From Candidatus Nomurabacteria bacterium (GTDB lineage: Bacteria; Patescibacteriota; Minisyncoccia; Phycocordibacterales; UBA9973): a stretch of DNA of 39,580 nt. The stretch covers positions 1 to 39,580 of the forward strand of contig JADLEY010000014.1 in assembly GCA_020845875.1 (NCBI GenBank). Reading direction: 5' to 3'. Of the stretch, positions 1-7,959 are shown piece after piece. How positions within the stretch are numbered: position 1 is the stretch's first letter; the number at the start of each line of letters is the position of its first letter. Both the position numbers and the translations under genes were made by a program. Below the pieces are notes generated by a model, which saw only the letters and a program-made list of their open reading frames with translations, was not told the origin of the DNA and did not search any database.

Positions 1-170
1 GCTACTGAAACGAAAGCGTTGGTGAGGGAGTGGAGGGTTCTGAACCCAAATTGACGATCAAGCTCTTCCTGAGAGAGTGACAGCAATGCCCTGATGTGTT
101 TTTCTGACACAACAGTTGTAGCAGGAGCGTCTACCAGTGCACTGAGCACTGGTGCATAATTTTTACTCAT
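1..170 (-). CDS. Partial gene of unknown function, N-terminal 56 codons only
   Basis: An open minus-strand frame starts with ATG at 168-170 (MSKNYAPVLSALVD...) and runs off the left edge without a stop. It is missing from the ORF track because it is cut. I do not recognise the family; the visible part is soluble, with no signal peptide. A strong promoter lies upstream at 219-247, which supports a real gene. There is no Shine-Dalgarno sequence. Codons 6-13 contain a perfect 8-bp inverted repeat (ACCAGTGC, loop ACTGA, GCACTGGT; 133-153) that could fold in the mRNA just after the start. Confidence 0.6.
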   Translation of the reverse strand, partial: MSKNYAPVLSALVDAPATTVVSEKHIRALLSLSQEELDRQFGFRTLHSLTNAFVSV

Positions 171-218
171 ATATGTATCGGTTTTTTGTTGTTGAAGAGC
201 AATACTACTCTTTTTTCT

Positions 219-247
219 ATTGTAGCATACCTAGTACAAAAAGTCAA
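219..247 (-). promoter_or_regulatory. Sigma70-type promoter of the partial gene
   Basis: On the minus strand TTGACT (242-247), a 17-bp spacer and TACAAT (219-224) form a near-consensus promoter. TGC immediately precedes the -10 box (extended -10). The predicted leader is about 42 nt. Confidence 0.7.
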
Positions 248-264
248 GTGCCCCTCCTGCATAC

Positions 265-289
265 AAAAAACCTCCCCGCTTAGGGGAGG
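265..289 (-). terminator. Rho-independent terminator of the lipoprotein gene
   Basis: A perfect 7-bp stem (CCTCCCC / GGGGAGG, loop GCTTA) is followed on the minus strand by six T residues. It lies downstream of the lipoprotein stop codon. Confidence 0.85.
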
Positions 290-320
290 CGTAAGAAATG
301 AACAATTATGAACAAAGTAG

Positions 321-1886
321 TTAGTGCCGTACAAATATTTGCGTCGGCTGGTCGCTGTAGAGCAAGTAGCCGTTCCACCAGTCTGCCGAGCTGATACCGG
401 GAACGGCCGAATGGCTCTGAGCACTGAGATCTGACCAGATACAGTTGAAGAGCTGCGCTGCATTGCTGGGCGGTGCACTGCTGCTGAAGAGCTTTGCTGT
501 AAATCCGCCCGAGCCGGCATTGAGATACCGATAGCTTGTCGATACTGCATCGCTGGCAAGCGCAAGCGAGAAGCCGTCTGCTTCTGCCGCATCAAACCCT
601 TCTGGCGTCACAGTCAGCGTAAGATACTTCGTCTCCCCTGCCGGTATCACCAGTTCGCCGGGAGACTGTGTCGCTGTCAGATAAATGACCGTCATGCCTT
701 CCGTAAACACAGAGACGGTATCGCCGCCGTTTTTGGAAATGCGGCACAGCGCAGTCACATCGCTTCCGCCAAAAGAAACCAACGGGGCCTTTAGGCGCAA
801 TGTATCGTTGGACTGGTTGTCCGCCCAGACAAGCGGAAGCGCAAGCTGTTTGAGCGCGACGCTTCCCCACTGCGGCGCAGTGAGCGCAATGCGAAATACT
901 TCTGTCGGCGCTCCGTTGGCGAGCTGTCCTGCTATCTGTTGTACTGCTATCTGCGGCACTGCCTTGTGCACAATGATATCGCTGCCGGTGCGGAGCGTAT
1001 CGTTGGTACGTACTATTCCAGAGGTGCTCGTGTAGCCTACAAATGCGGCAGTACGAACATTTGTCCCGGAAAGAGCGCCCGTGATTTGCTGCAGTCGCAG
1101 CTTCACCGTAAAGGTGCGTAGTACTCCAGCTTCTACCGGTACCGATATCGGCACTTCGGTAGTCACACCAGAAACGTCAGCCATGCCAAGGAGCGTTGCT
1201 CCTTCGTACACTTCTGCACGCTGCACTGCTGCAGGTTCGAGTATCTTCACTCCTACTGTCGTAATAGTGGCGGGAGCATTGGAAAGCGCCTCAATAGCAA
1301 GCGTCTCAACAGTCTCTCCCGACAGGCGTGCCGTCGGAGGAGTAGCTGCACTGAGCTTTGTCGTCAGCTTTGTTGTGGAAAAAACTGTCTCCTGTCCTGC
1401 AACGTATGCCATGTGCGGACCTGAGTAGTAATAATCACGAAGCGCAAGTGCAGGCACAATACTCCCTCCGGCAATCTCCACAGGAAACGAGAGGTACACC
1501 GAGATGTCTACCCGTTTGTTTTTTGGGAAAAACACAAGGTCTGCCCAATTACCTTCAGGAAGTACAGTGCTGCTGGTGAGTAATGCGGAATCGCCTGCTT
1601 CATACCGTATCACTACTCGCAGATTGTTCATCTTTGAAAATGGGATACCGGCGCTCGCAACATGCAGATGCACTTGTAGTACAGTATCTGCCGAGCCGCC
1701 GTGATACACAAACTGCCCTATGAGCACTGACGAAGCGGGCGTTTCGATAGTTTGATTCTGTAAGGCAGCGCTTCGAGAAAGCGTGCCGGGAACAGGGTCA
1801 TCAATTGGCGGAATTGGTGTAGGAGCGTCTTTTTTGCACGCAGCAAATACACTGAGAGAAAACAAACCGATGAGGAATTTTTTCAT
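321..1886 (-). CDS. Secreted lipoprotein with S-layer-like beta domains
   Basis: The 521-residue product starts with a lipoprotein signal peptide: basic MKK, a hydrophobic core, then a lipobox ending in AAC with Cys about residue 17, followed by a Pro/Asp-rich linker. It should be lipid-anchored outside the cytoplasmic membrane. The rest is beta-rich, Ser/Thr/Val-rich and without catalytic motifs that I recognise. A segment around residues 215-265 (VYEGATLLG followed by a TVKL strand) resembles YEGSTLIG...VTVKV in the S-layer-like protein at 27719-29704, which suggests a shared domain. It is a single-gene unit with its own promoter (1926-1954) and terminator (265-289). Function is unknown; a surface-structure role is inferred. 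Confidence 0.8.
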   Translation of the reverse strand: MKKFLIGLFSLSVFAACKKDAPTPIPPIDDPVPGTLSRSAALQNQTIETPASSVLIGQFVYHGGSADTVLQVHLHVASAGIPFSKMNNLRVVIRYEAGDSALLTSSTVLPEGNWADLVFFPKNKRVDISVYLSFPVEIAGGSIVPALALRDYYYSGPHMAYVAGQETVFSTTKLTTKLSAATPPTARLSGETVETLAIEALSNAPATITTVGVKILEPAAVQRAEVYEGATLLGMADVSGVTTEVPISVPVEAGVLRTFTVKLRLQQITGALSGTNVRTAAFVGYTSTSGIVRTNDTLRTGSDIIVHKAVPQIAVQQIAGQLANGAPTEVFRIALTAPQWGSVALKQLALPLVWADNQSNDTLRLKAPLVSFGGSDVTALCRISKNGGDTVSVFTEGMTVIYLTATQSPGELVIPAGETKYLTLTVTPEGFDAAEADGFSLALASDAVSTSYRYLNAGSGGFTAKLFSSSAPPSNAAQLFNCIWSDLSAQSHSAVPGISSADWWNGYLLYSDQPTQIFVRH

Positions 1887-1925
1887 ATATCTTTTTTTAA
1901 AGGTTCAACAATAGTGTTTGGCATT

Positions 1926-1954
1926 TTTATAGCACAAAACACCATTTACGTCAA
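1926..1954 (-). promoter_or_regulatory. Promoter of the lipoprotein gene
   Basis: Minus strand: TTGACG (1949-1954), 17-bp spacer, TATAAA (1926-1931) preceded by TGC. The leader is about 33 nt, A/T-rich and without a Shine-Dalgarno sequence. Confidence 0.7.
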
Positions 1955-1962
1955 TATATTTG

Positions 1963-2036
1963 TGGGAGTAGATGGATTCGAACCATCGACCCTCGAGGTA
2001 TAAGCTCGATGCTCTAACCAACTGAGCTATACTCCC
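1963..2036 (-). tRNA. tRNA-Ile (anticodon UAU)
   Basis: The minus strand folds as a complete cloverleaf: acceptor GGGAGTA/TACTCCC, D-arm GCTC...GAGC, anticodon stem TCGAG/CTCGA with loop CTTATAC, variable loop GGGTC, T-arm GATGG/CCATC with TTCGAAT. The anticodon is TAT, which reads AUA. The discriminator is A and the 3' CCA is not encoded. Most bacteria read AUA with a lysidine-modified CAU tRNA, so UAU is noteworthy. Confidence 0.92.
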
Positions 2037-2092
2037 AATCATTCACCCTTGTAACCGCTCGCTTCAGTGGACGGAAGGTGTATGGATTGTAG

Positions 2093-2098
2093 TACAAT
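2093..2098 (+). promoter_or_regulatory. -10 box of the 159-aa gene, near-leaderless
   Basis: TACAAT sits with only 8 nt (ACTAGCAT) between it and the ATG, so transcription should start 0-3 nt before the start codon. I see no convincing -35 box. Confidence 0.55.
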
Positions 2099-2106
2099 AC
2101 TAGCAT

Positions 2107-2586
2107 ATGGCAATAAATGAATTCGTGGCAAAGAAACTGGGAGAAATATTGGCGTTTGAGCGTGTCGGACAGGACACCCTGGAGCGAGGACGCGTAGCGC
2201 TCGAAGAAGCGCTTGGTCAAGAACGCATCACCGATAGAGAAGAGAAGATTCGTCTCTATAGTGAAGCAATCCTCCGCACTGCGACTGATGCAGGGGTCGT
2301 CGACACCACGCTAACAAAAGCTTCCGCGACAGAAAACAAACTCAAAAAGATGCGTGACCTCTATGTCGGTGACCAGTGGGACAATGCCACCGAACTTCTC
2401 GAATGGAGCGGATTTTTTGAAGGAGCAGCAATCGTCCACTATGCGCTGGTGCGCGGAGCCGCAGAAGGCCTCGGTGATGAAGCACTTATGACACTCGCCG
2501 AAGAAGCAAAAAATTACCACTACGAACTTCTCGAACTCGCCGAGAGCGAACTCGAGACCAAGGGACAAGACAAGGCTACGGCGTAA
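2107..2586 (+). CDS. Hypothetical all-helical protein, 159 aa
   Basis: The sequence is highly charged and predicted to be almost entirely alpha-helical, with no membrane segment or signal peptide. The C-terminal half is rich in Glu, His and Tyr (for example ELLEWSGFFEGAAIVHYAL and EEAKNYHYELLEL). That loosely resembles four-helix-bundle proteins, but I cannot place it in a ferritin or rubrerythrin family with confidence. It converges on the capA-like gene and overlaps its 3' end by 11 nt. The start is supported by a -10 box 8 nt upstream. Confidence 0.75.
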   Translation: MAINEFVAKKLGEILAFERVGQDTLERGRVALEEALGQERITDREEKIRLYSEAILRTATDAGVVDTTLTKASATENKLKKMRDLYVGDQWDNATELLEWSGFFEGAAIVHYALVRGAAEGLGDEALMTLAEEAKNYHYELLELAESELETKGQDKATA

Positions 2587-3601
2587 ACGTTTTTGTCACC
2601 AGCATACTTGCATCAAATGGCACAAGCGGTTGCGGGATGTACTCTTTGCTGAGCGGACTCACCTCTTCTTTGTGTGTCAGCACAAACGTCTGTGGGTCAA
2701 TAGTAACCGTTGCTACCATGCCGCGCATGGTGTGTAGAGAAAAATACTGATCGAAAATGAAGTTGCCCAGCGAGTAGTAGATGAGTTTGCCATTGTATTC
2801 TTCAACGCGCTGCATAACATGCGGATGCGATCCGATGACAATATCTGCTCCAGCGTCTATTGCCCCTCTAGCAAGTGCTTCTTGTCTACTATTTGCCGGA
2901 GAGTATTCATTACCAAAGTGAAATGATACCGCTAGTACATCTACCTGTGCCTTTGCGACGGCGATAACCTCTGAGAGGTGCGGGTCGCTTGCGAGCAGTA
3001 TGCCTGGCTGCGTAGCTGTCGCTGCAAGCCAGTTTGGCCCGACATCTGTCGCCGCCAAAAATCCCACCCGCACGCCGCGTACCGTAATAACGCGCACTGT
3101 AGAAGCATCTGCATAATTCTTCCCTGCTCCTGCGTAGAGAATACTGTTGTCTGCCAAATGCTGCATTGTCTCATCAAAGGCTGCGCGATCCCAATCGCCG
3201 ACATGATTGTTGGCAAAGGACACAATGTCGAAACCTGCACTGCGAAACGCTTCGACGCTTACAGGATTCATATGAAAAGAAAATCTGCTCCCGACATTGC
3301 GACCGCCAAGCGCCGCGGTACCTTCGAAATTGCCAAACGCAATATCCGCTGCCGCGATGTAGGGCGTGTGCGCAAAAAGTGCATGGTAGTCTCCTGCGAA
3401 ATTCTTTTCTATTGAACGGCGCACACCTCTGTCCATCATAATGTCGCCCGCAAGTACGAGCGTGATCGACTGCGGCGGTGTCTGCTGTGGTGAAGATACC
3501 TGTGTCGGAGCGAGGGCGTTTCTCCTCCCCCACAAGCACAGTGTTACTAGCAATATTCCGATAAGTATCGGAAGTAATTTATTTTTTGAGGACAATGCCA
3601 T
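2576..3601 (-). CDS. CapA/PgsA-family metallophosphatase-like protein
   Basis: The 341-residue product has an N-terminal transmembrane anchor (about residues 9-26) and then a domain of the CapA family (bacterial poly-gamma-glutamate capsule synthesis protein). Visible family motifs in order are AGDIMMDRGV, FGNFEG, FANNHVGDWD, SFHFGNEYS, GSHPHVMQ and YSLGNFIFDQ. Their Asp, Asn and His residues match the calcineurin-like metal-binding pattern. The domain should face outside the membrane and may act on surface polymers; no capBC genes are nearby, so a poly-glutamate role is not shown. The start overlaps the ftsH 3' end by 23 nt, so the two are probably co-transcribed. Confidence 0.88.
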   Translation of the reverse strand: MALSSKNKLLPILIGILLVTLCLWGRRNALAPTQVSSPQQTPPQSITLVLAGDIMMDRGVRRSIEKNFAGDYHALFAHTPYIAAADIAFGNFEGTAALGGRNVGSRFSFHMNPVSVEAFRSAGFDIVSFANNHVGDWDRAAFDETMQHLADNSILYAGAGKNYADASTVRVITVRGVRVGFLAATDVGPNWLAATATQPGILLASDPHLSEVIAVAKAQVDVLAVSFHFGNEYSPANSRQEALARGAIDAGADIVIGSHPHVMQRVEEYNGKLIYYSLGNFIFDQYFSLHTMRGMVATVTIDPQTFVLTHKEEVSPLSKEYIPQPLVPFDASMLVTKTFTP

Positions 3602-5465
3602 GCGCGGAAATAATCGCTTCGTATTCTGCCTGTTCGAGCGTTTCTACTTCGATGAGTTTTTTGGCGATAATATCAAGCACTGCGCGATGCTTCATCAGTA
3701 CCTCGGTGGCTGTTGAGAGACCTTCATCGATAATCTTCTTCACCTCTACACCAATAACACGCGATGCTGTCTCATCTGGACGCTGCTCTTCAATGATATC
3801 TCCCATGACAGGGCGCCCTCCATCGCTCTCGAGTGCTATTGGGCCGACCTTCTCGCTCATGCCCCAACGAGTCACCATCGCACGAGCAAGCGCAGTCACC
3901 ACCTGCAAGTCATTTGAAGGACCAGTTGTCACTTCGCCATAGACAATCTTTTCTGCCGCGTACCCGCCGAGTGTCATTGCAACATCAGCGAGAAACTCCT
4001 TGCGATTTTGAAGCTTGCGCTCTTCGAGCGGGAGCTTGAGTGTGTATCCACCTGCTTTGCCGCGTGCGACGATAGAGACTTTGTGCACAGGATCTGCATC
4101 AGGCAACACACTTGCCACCAGCGCGTGACCTGCTTCGTGGTAAGCGACGATTTCCTTTTCCTGTACCGTCAGCAGATGACTCTTGCGCTCAGGACCGAGC
4201 ATCACCTTTTCGATACTGCGAATGAGATCATACTGCGATACTTTCTTGCGGTTTTCGCGTGCAGCGAGAATTGCACCTTCGTTCATCAAGGAATACAGAT
4301 CAGCCCCTGAAAAGCCGCTTGTGCGTTCGGCAATTGTGCGCAGATGGACATCTTCTGCAAGCGGCTTCTTCGCTGCATGAACAGCAAGAATCTCTTCGCG
4401 ATCACGACGGTCAGGAAGATCGAGTGTCACTCGACGGTCAAATCGTCCAGGACGAAGGAGTGCGGGGTCGAGCACATCGGAACGATTGGTCGCTGCCATA
4501 ACGATGACTTTGTCGTTGGGCTCAAAGCCATCCATTTCAACAAGAATCTGATTGAGTGTTTGTTCGCGTTCGTCGTTTCCACCGCCGTAGCCGCCGCCAC
4601 GCACACGCCCGACCGCATCAATCTCATCTACGAAGATGATTGCTGGCGCCGCTCGCTTCGCCATTTTGAAAAGGTCACGCACACGGCTCGCTCCCACACC
4701 GACAAACATCTCCACAAATTCTGATCCTGACAAATGGAAAAATGGTACTCCTGCTTCTCCTGCTACCGCTCGCGCAAGGAGAGTCTTCCCTGTCCCAGGA
4801 GAACCAGTGAGCAAGACCCCTTTGGGAATGCGCGCACCAATCTCCAGAAACTTCTTAGGATTGCGAAGGAAGTCTACAATCTCTTTGAGCTCCTCCTTTA
4901 CTTCGCGTGCACCAGCGACGTCTTTGAAAGTGACCCGATTGTTTGGGTCACTTGGGTCGGTGACACGTGCCTTGGATTGACCAAATGTAAACGCCTGCAT
5001 CCCTGCGCCTTTCATTTGCCGTGAAAGCGACCAAAAGAAAAAGATGATGAGCACAATCGGTAACACAATCGGCAGTATCGACAAAAGGAGTAGTCCGAAA
5101 CTTGTCTTATCACTTACTTCTATCTCAACACTCGCAAGTTTGTCGGGACTAATGCTATAGACCGAGAGCGCTTCGAGAAGAGTACCTTCTGCTTCTTTCT
5201 TTGAGGTGAGCGTTGTTTCGTCTGTCTTGGTAATAGTGAGATCTTGTCCATTGACTTCGATATACTTCACCTCTCCTGCTTGTACCAACTGCGCCACATT
5301 CGAGAGAGGTATCACTTCCGGCTTTGCCCCCGTACCCGCAATCGCTGAATACAGCCCCGAAAGAAGTGCAAAAAGAATAACTACCGAAAGCAGATACGAA
5401 GAAAGTGGACGCTGCGGCGGCTTTTTTGCCGGACGTTTTGACGGTACAGGAGTAAGCTTTGCCAT
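3579..5465 (-). CDS. ftsH: ATP-dependent zinc metalloprotease FtsH
   Basis: This is the membrane-bound AAA+ protease that degrades misfolded membrane proteins and short-lived or tagged cytosolic proteins. At 628 residues it is of normal length. It has two transmembrane segments (about 22-42 and 123-146) flanking the extracytoplasmic domain. The AAA module carries Walker A GSPGTGKT (221-228, Ser where Pro is usual), Walker B IIFVDE (276-281) and the second region of homology with RPGRFDR. The zinc site is HEAGH (443-447) in the peptidase M41 domain. It diverges from smpB with a 57-bp gap and leads the capA-like gene. A TATAAT box 8 nt before the ATG suggests a nearly leaderless mRNA. Confidence 0.98.
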   Translation of the reverse strand: MAKLTPVPSKRPAKKPPQRPLSSYLLSVVILFALLSGLYSAIAGTGAKPEVIPLSNVAQLVQAGEVKYIEVNGQDLTITKTDETTLTSKKEAEGTLLEALSVYSISPDKLASVEIEVSDKTSFGLLLLSILPIVLPIVLIIFFFWSLSRQMKGAGMQAFTFGQSKARVTDPSDPNNRVTFKDVAGAREVKEELKEIVDFLRNPKKFLEIGARIPKGVLLTGSPGTGKTLLARAVAGEAGVPFFHLSGSEFVEMFVGVGASRVRDLFKMAKRAAPAIIFVDEIDAVGRVRGGGYGGGNDEREQTLNQILVEMDGFEPNDKVIVMAATNRSDVLDPALLRPGRFDRRVTLDLPDRRDREEILAVHAAKKPLAEDVHLRTIAERTSGFSGADLYSLMNEGAILAARENRKKVSQYDLIRSIEKVMLGPERKSHLLTVQEKEIVAYHEAGHALVASVLPDADPVHKVSIVARGKAGGYTLKLPLEERKLQNRKEFLADVAMTLGGYAAEKIVYGEVTTGPSNDLQVVTALARAMVTRWGMSEKVGPIALESDGGRPVMGDIIEEQRPDETASRVIGVEVKKIIDEGLSTATEVLMKHRAVLDIIAKKLIEVETLEQAEYEAIISAHGIVLKK

Positions 5466-5473
5466 AGGTACCC

Positions 5474-5479
5474 ATTATA
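5474..5479 (-). promoter_or_regulatory. -10 box of ftsH, near-leaderless
   Basis: Consensus TATAAT on the minus strand, followed by 8 nt and then the ftsH ATG. Initiation is predicted within 0-3 nt of the start codon. Confidence 0.65.
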
Positions 5480-5510
5480 CACAAAAACGTCCTCTTTCGC
5501 TCTCTCATGA

Positions 5511-5516
5511 TAGGAT
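5511..5516 (+). promoter_or_regulatory. Extended -10 box of smpB, leaderless
   Basis: TGA-TAGGAT is followed by AGGAAT and the smpB ATG, so the -10 hexamer starts exactly 12 nt before the start codon. AGGA motifs here could alternatively serve as a weak Shine-Dalgarno sequence. Confidence 0.5.
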
Positions 5517-5522
5517 AGGAAT

Positions 5523-5966
5523 ATGGCAGAATACCTGCACAACAAAAAGGCAACATTTGATTATACCCTCTGGGAAACGTACGAATGTGGCATCGAACTC
5601 CTCGGGACAGAGGTAAAATCGATCAAACACCATCACGGCTCTCTTACAGGAGGGTATGTCGCCTTTGTCGATGGTGAGCTCTATCTCCTTGGCGCTCATA
5701 TTCCACCATGGCAGGAAGGCAACACACAGGGAGAATATGACCCATATCGCTCCCGTAAGCTTCTCGTCAGAAAGAATGAACTTGTTGCTCTCAAAAAAGC
5801 CTCGGATACGAAAGGGTTGACTTTTATCCCTATCTCATTGTACGGTAAAGGAACTCTCGTCAAGATGCAGCTTGCTATTGCACGGGGGAAAAAAGTCTTT
5901 GACAAACGAGATGTACTGAAGAAAAAAGCAGTACAGCGAGATATCGAACGCGCCCTGCGCGAGTAG
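5523..5966 (+). CDS. smpB: SsrA-binding protein SmpB
   Basis: SmpB binds tmRNA and takes the place of a codon-anticodon pair when stalled ribosomes are rescued. The 147-residue product shows the family signature: NKKATFDY near the N-terminus, ELLGTEVKSIK, GSLTGGYV, YDPYRSRKLL, the strand region FIPISLYGKGTLVKMQLAIARGKK and the basic tail KVFDKRD...DIERALRE. Length is normal. It is followed after 20 bp by ssrA on the same strand and diverges from ftsH. Confidence 0.98.
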   Translation: MAEYLHNKKATFDYTLWETYECGIELLGTEVKSIKHHHGSLTGGYVAFVDGELYLLGAHIPPWQEGNTQGEYDPYRSRKLLVRKNELVALKKASDTKGLTFIPISLYGKGTLVKMQLAIARGKKVFDKRDVLKKKAVQRDIERALRE

Positions 5967-5986
5967 TATCTCTCTTCGTATCATAA

Positions 5987-6369
5987 GGGACTGAAAGGTT
6001 TCGATGGATATGGTAGTTGCGGTATGCGTGTCGGATATGAGCGTAATACCGTTACTTCTTCGCTCATCTGATAACTGGCAACAGTATCTCCAAAGTAAAG
6101 TCTCCGTTTGCTTCAGCATTCGGCTTTGCTCCTGCATTCGCCTAACTTAGGCCGATCAGGTGTCGTCCGTTTTGTGCTGACGCGAAACGACACGGCATAA
6201 TAGCCGTCAGCTAGGCAGTACGCAGTGTCTCGTGCGTACACCAAATACGATGAGGCTCGGACGTGCACGTTTTGTCCGTTTCTTAGTGTGCGCCCTACAA
6301 TAGGCGGTCTACACACGTAGATGTGCCGCAGCACCATCTCCACACGGGGTTTCGATACCCCCAGTTCCA
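5987..6369 (+). ncRNA. ssrA: Transfer-messenger RNA (tmRNA)
   Basis: The ends form the tRNA-like domain: 5' GGGACTG pairs with 3' CAGTTCC, the 5' part continues AAAGGTTTCGATGG, and a T-arm-like GGGGTTTCGATACCCC lies near the 3' end. The tag frame ends in GCC-TAA at 6140-6145. The best resume codon is TCT at 6101 because it has U at -5 and A at -4, giving the tag SPFASAFGFAPAFA. Downstream, pairs such as GTGTCGT/ACGACAC and GCTGACG/CGTCAGC interleave as tmRNA pseudoknots do. The discriminator is A and CCA is not encoded. RNA boundaries are inferred from the acceptor stem; the tag start is less certain than its end. Confidence 0.93.
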
Positions 6370-6377
6370 CACCAACC

Positions 6378-6419
6378 ATACAAAAAACTCCATGCACTAG
6401 GTAATGGAGTTTTTTGTAT
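6378..6419. terminator. Bidirectional terminator between ssrA and the S74 remnant
   Basis: ATACAAAAAACTCCAT and ATGGAGTTTTTTGTAT form a 16-bp perfect stem. A-tract and T-tract flank the GC core, so it can work for ssrA (+) and for the minus-strand remnant. Confidence 0.9.
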
Positions 6420-6422
6420 TTG

Positions 6423-7010
6423 TTATTCCGTAGGATTTTCTACGGGAGGTTCGGGAAGTGTTTCTTCCTGTTGTGACTCTGGAACTGAGGACTCTTCTGT
6501 AGACTGCTCGGTTGGTATCTCTGGTGCTGATTCTTTAACAGGAACTTCTGGAGCCTGCTCCTCACTTGTATCATCAATGTTTCCTGCTGGCACTTGTGGT
6601 ACTTCAGGCACCTCCGGCTCCGTCCCACCATCTTCTTCTGGTGCAGCACTAGTACCACCAAGCAACTGATCAAGTTCTCCACGAGTCAGACAAGTCTCTC
6701 CTGCTTCATCAGTGACACAAATACGTTCCGTCTTCACCTCATGCGCAAATATCCTATTAATACCATTAGTGATATCTCCAAGCCATGCAGTAATCGCATC
6801 TCTCCAGGTATTCTCTCTGGTAAGGTTTGAGATATCAGTGATGTTTGCGTTGATCTCTTGTATTGCTTTGGTGAGGATGGGGGTCATGCCTGCGTAGTTG
6901 ACTTGGAGATAGTCATTGGGACCTTCTGAGACGAGTTCGGGGAAGTAGTGTTGGAGGTCTTGAGCGAGGAAGCCGATTTGGGATTGGGCAGCAGGGTCTC
7001 TGAGCCAGGT
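6423..7010 (-). pseudogene. 5'-truncated surface protein with C-terminal S74 chaperone domain
   Basis: The listed ORF (154 aa from ATG 6887) is only the end of a reading frame. The same frame continues upstream for 41 codons without a start codon, encoding RDPAAQSQIGFLAQDLQ and then YLQVNYAGMTPILTKAIQE, and then meets TGA at 7011-7013. This sequence matches the C-terminal intramolecular-chaperone (endosialidase/peptidase S74 type) domain of exported proteins common in CPR genomes. The tail is Pro/Glu-rich with PEVPEVP-type repeats. The N-terminal export module and S74 catalytic part are absent, so this is a remnant. Expression from ATG 6887 is possible but unproven. Confidence 0.75.
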
Positions 7011-7013
7011 TCA

Positions 7014-7290
7014 TAATATATGTATTGGGATGTATACCTTGTTCCTTGAAGATTTGGGAAGAGTATAGTTTTCCACAGGAGACCACTGTCCCCCCTCTTG
7101 CACTCATACGCTCCCGATCTTATAATGAATACAGACGCACCTTCAGCCATTTATCAGTTTCTCACTCGTCAGGGATTCTGACGTATATGGCACCCTTTCA
7201 TTTCGAAAGTTTCTGTTCCTCCATCGACGAACATTCAAAAACAAACACAACGCAACTCTCTCACTCACAACTTATATAGCGAAAACATTC
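7014..7290. other. Non-coding stretch upstream of the S74 remnant
   Basis: No intact gene is visible. The short frames here (for example 88 aa at 6884-7150) shift relative to the S74 frame at about 7014 and show no recognisable domain. The region is probably decayed coding sequence or junk left from the truncation event. I see no clear promoter or inverted repeat marking a mobile element. Confidence 0.5.
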
Positions 7291-7316
7291 AAGGCCTTCT
7301 TTCAAAAGAAGGCCTT
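7291..7316 (-). terminator. Terminator hairpin of the HolA-like gene
   Basis: AAGGCCTTCTT and AAGAAGGCCTT form an 11-bp perfect stem with loop TCAA. On the minus strand it is followed by a moderately T-rich stretch (GAATGTTTTC). It lies 26 bp downstream of the 205-aa gene. Confidence 0.75.
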
Positions 7317-7341
7317 CTCTTTTGGATGAGTAATAAAAAAA

Positions 7342-7959
7342 TTATGACTGAAGAATTACTTTCTCAACAAGTGCTTCGAGTGGCGCACCGATAGTCCACG
7401 CACGTTCTTGTGCAGTGATGAGATCGCGATACAGTGTGCGATATTTTCCCGAACGGTCAGTGGGGATGAGTGTGCGAAGTTTCCAATAGAGTATCGGTAG
7501 CACCGCTTCAATAGCGTGTTCGTTCATTGCGCTACGATACGCAAGCCAGCGAGACTTTTTGTCTTTCGCAGTGAGACACTCTGCTGCAGAAAAAATGGTC
7601 GAACGCGATGACGTAGATTTCGATACCCCTTTCTCTTGCGCAAGAGTTGCGCCACGTGATTGTATTTTTTTTATAAGTGCTGCAGGGAGTGCGTATTCTT
7701 CGCACAAAAATATTGTGTCACTCTCAGCGAGAGTATCGAGTGTTGTGTCAGCGAGATCGCTGTCGGCAAGTAAAAATTTTGCATGAATGAGAAGCGGCGC
7801 TGTGGCAAAGAGTGACGGCACTGCATACTGCACAAGCTCTCCCGCTGTCAGCATCGTGTCATCGCAGACAAAGTACTCGCGATCAGTGTGTGAGGCAATA
7901 AGCGATGCACACTGCGCACGGCGAAATTGAGGTTCTGGAGAAATAACAAGTGCAATCAT
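7342..7959 (-). CDS. Putative DNA polymerase III delta-like (HolA-like) protein
   Basis: The 205-residue product is a diverged candidate for the clamp-loader delta subunit. The N-terminal part looks like a small alpha/beta fold with acidic strand ends (ADSDLADTTLDTL...DTIFLCEEY). The C-terminal part has the helical pattern of the delta collar region, ending YRDLITAQERAWTIGAPLEALVEKVIL, close to the usual end of HolA in which a helical subdomain is followed by a final helix. It is much shorter than a standard delta (about 340 aa), so it could instead be a CPR-specific protein. Its ATG overlaps the stop of the upstream methyltransferase gene (ATGA), so the two are translationally coupled. Confidence 0.5.
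   Translation of the reverse strand: MIALVISPEPQFRRAQCASLIASHTDREYFVCDDTMLTAGELVQYAVPSLFATAPLLIHAKFLLADSDLADTTLDTLAESDTIFLCEEYALPAALIKKIQSRGATLAQEKGVSKSTSSRSTIFSAAECLTAKDKKSRWLAYRSAMNEHAIEAVLPILYWKLRTLIPTDRSGKYRTLYRDLITAQERAWTIGAPLEALVEKVILQS

Noticed and set aside
7956-7958. Alternative genetic code (UGA as Gly, as in SR1/Gracilibacteria)
   Set aside because: UGA ends the methyltransferase gene here, and Trp positions use UGG throughout.
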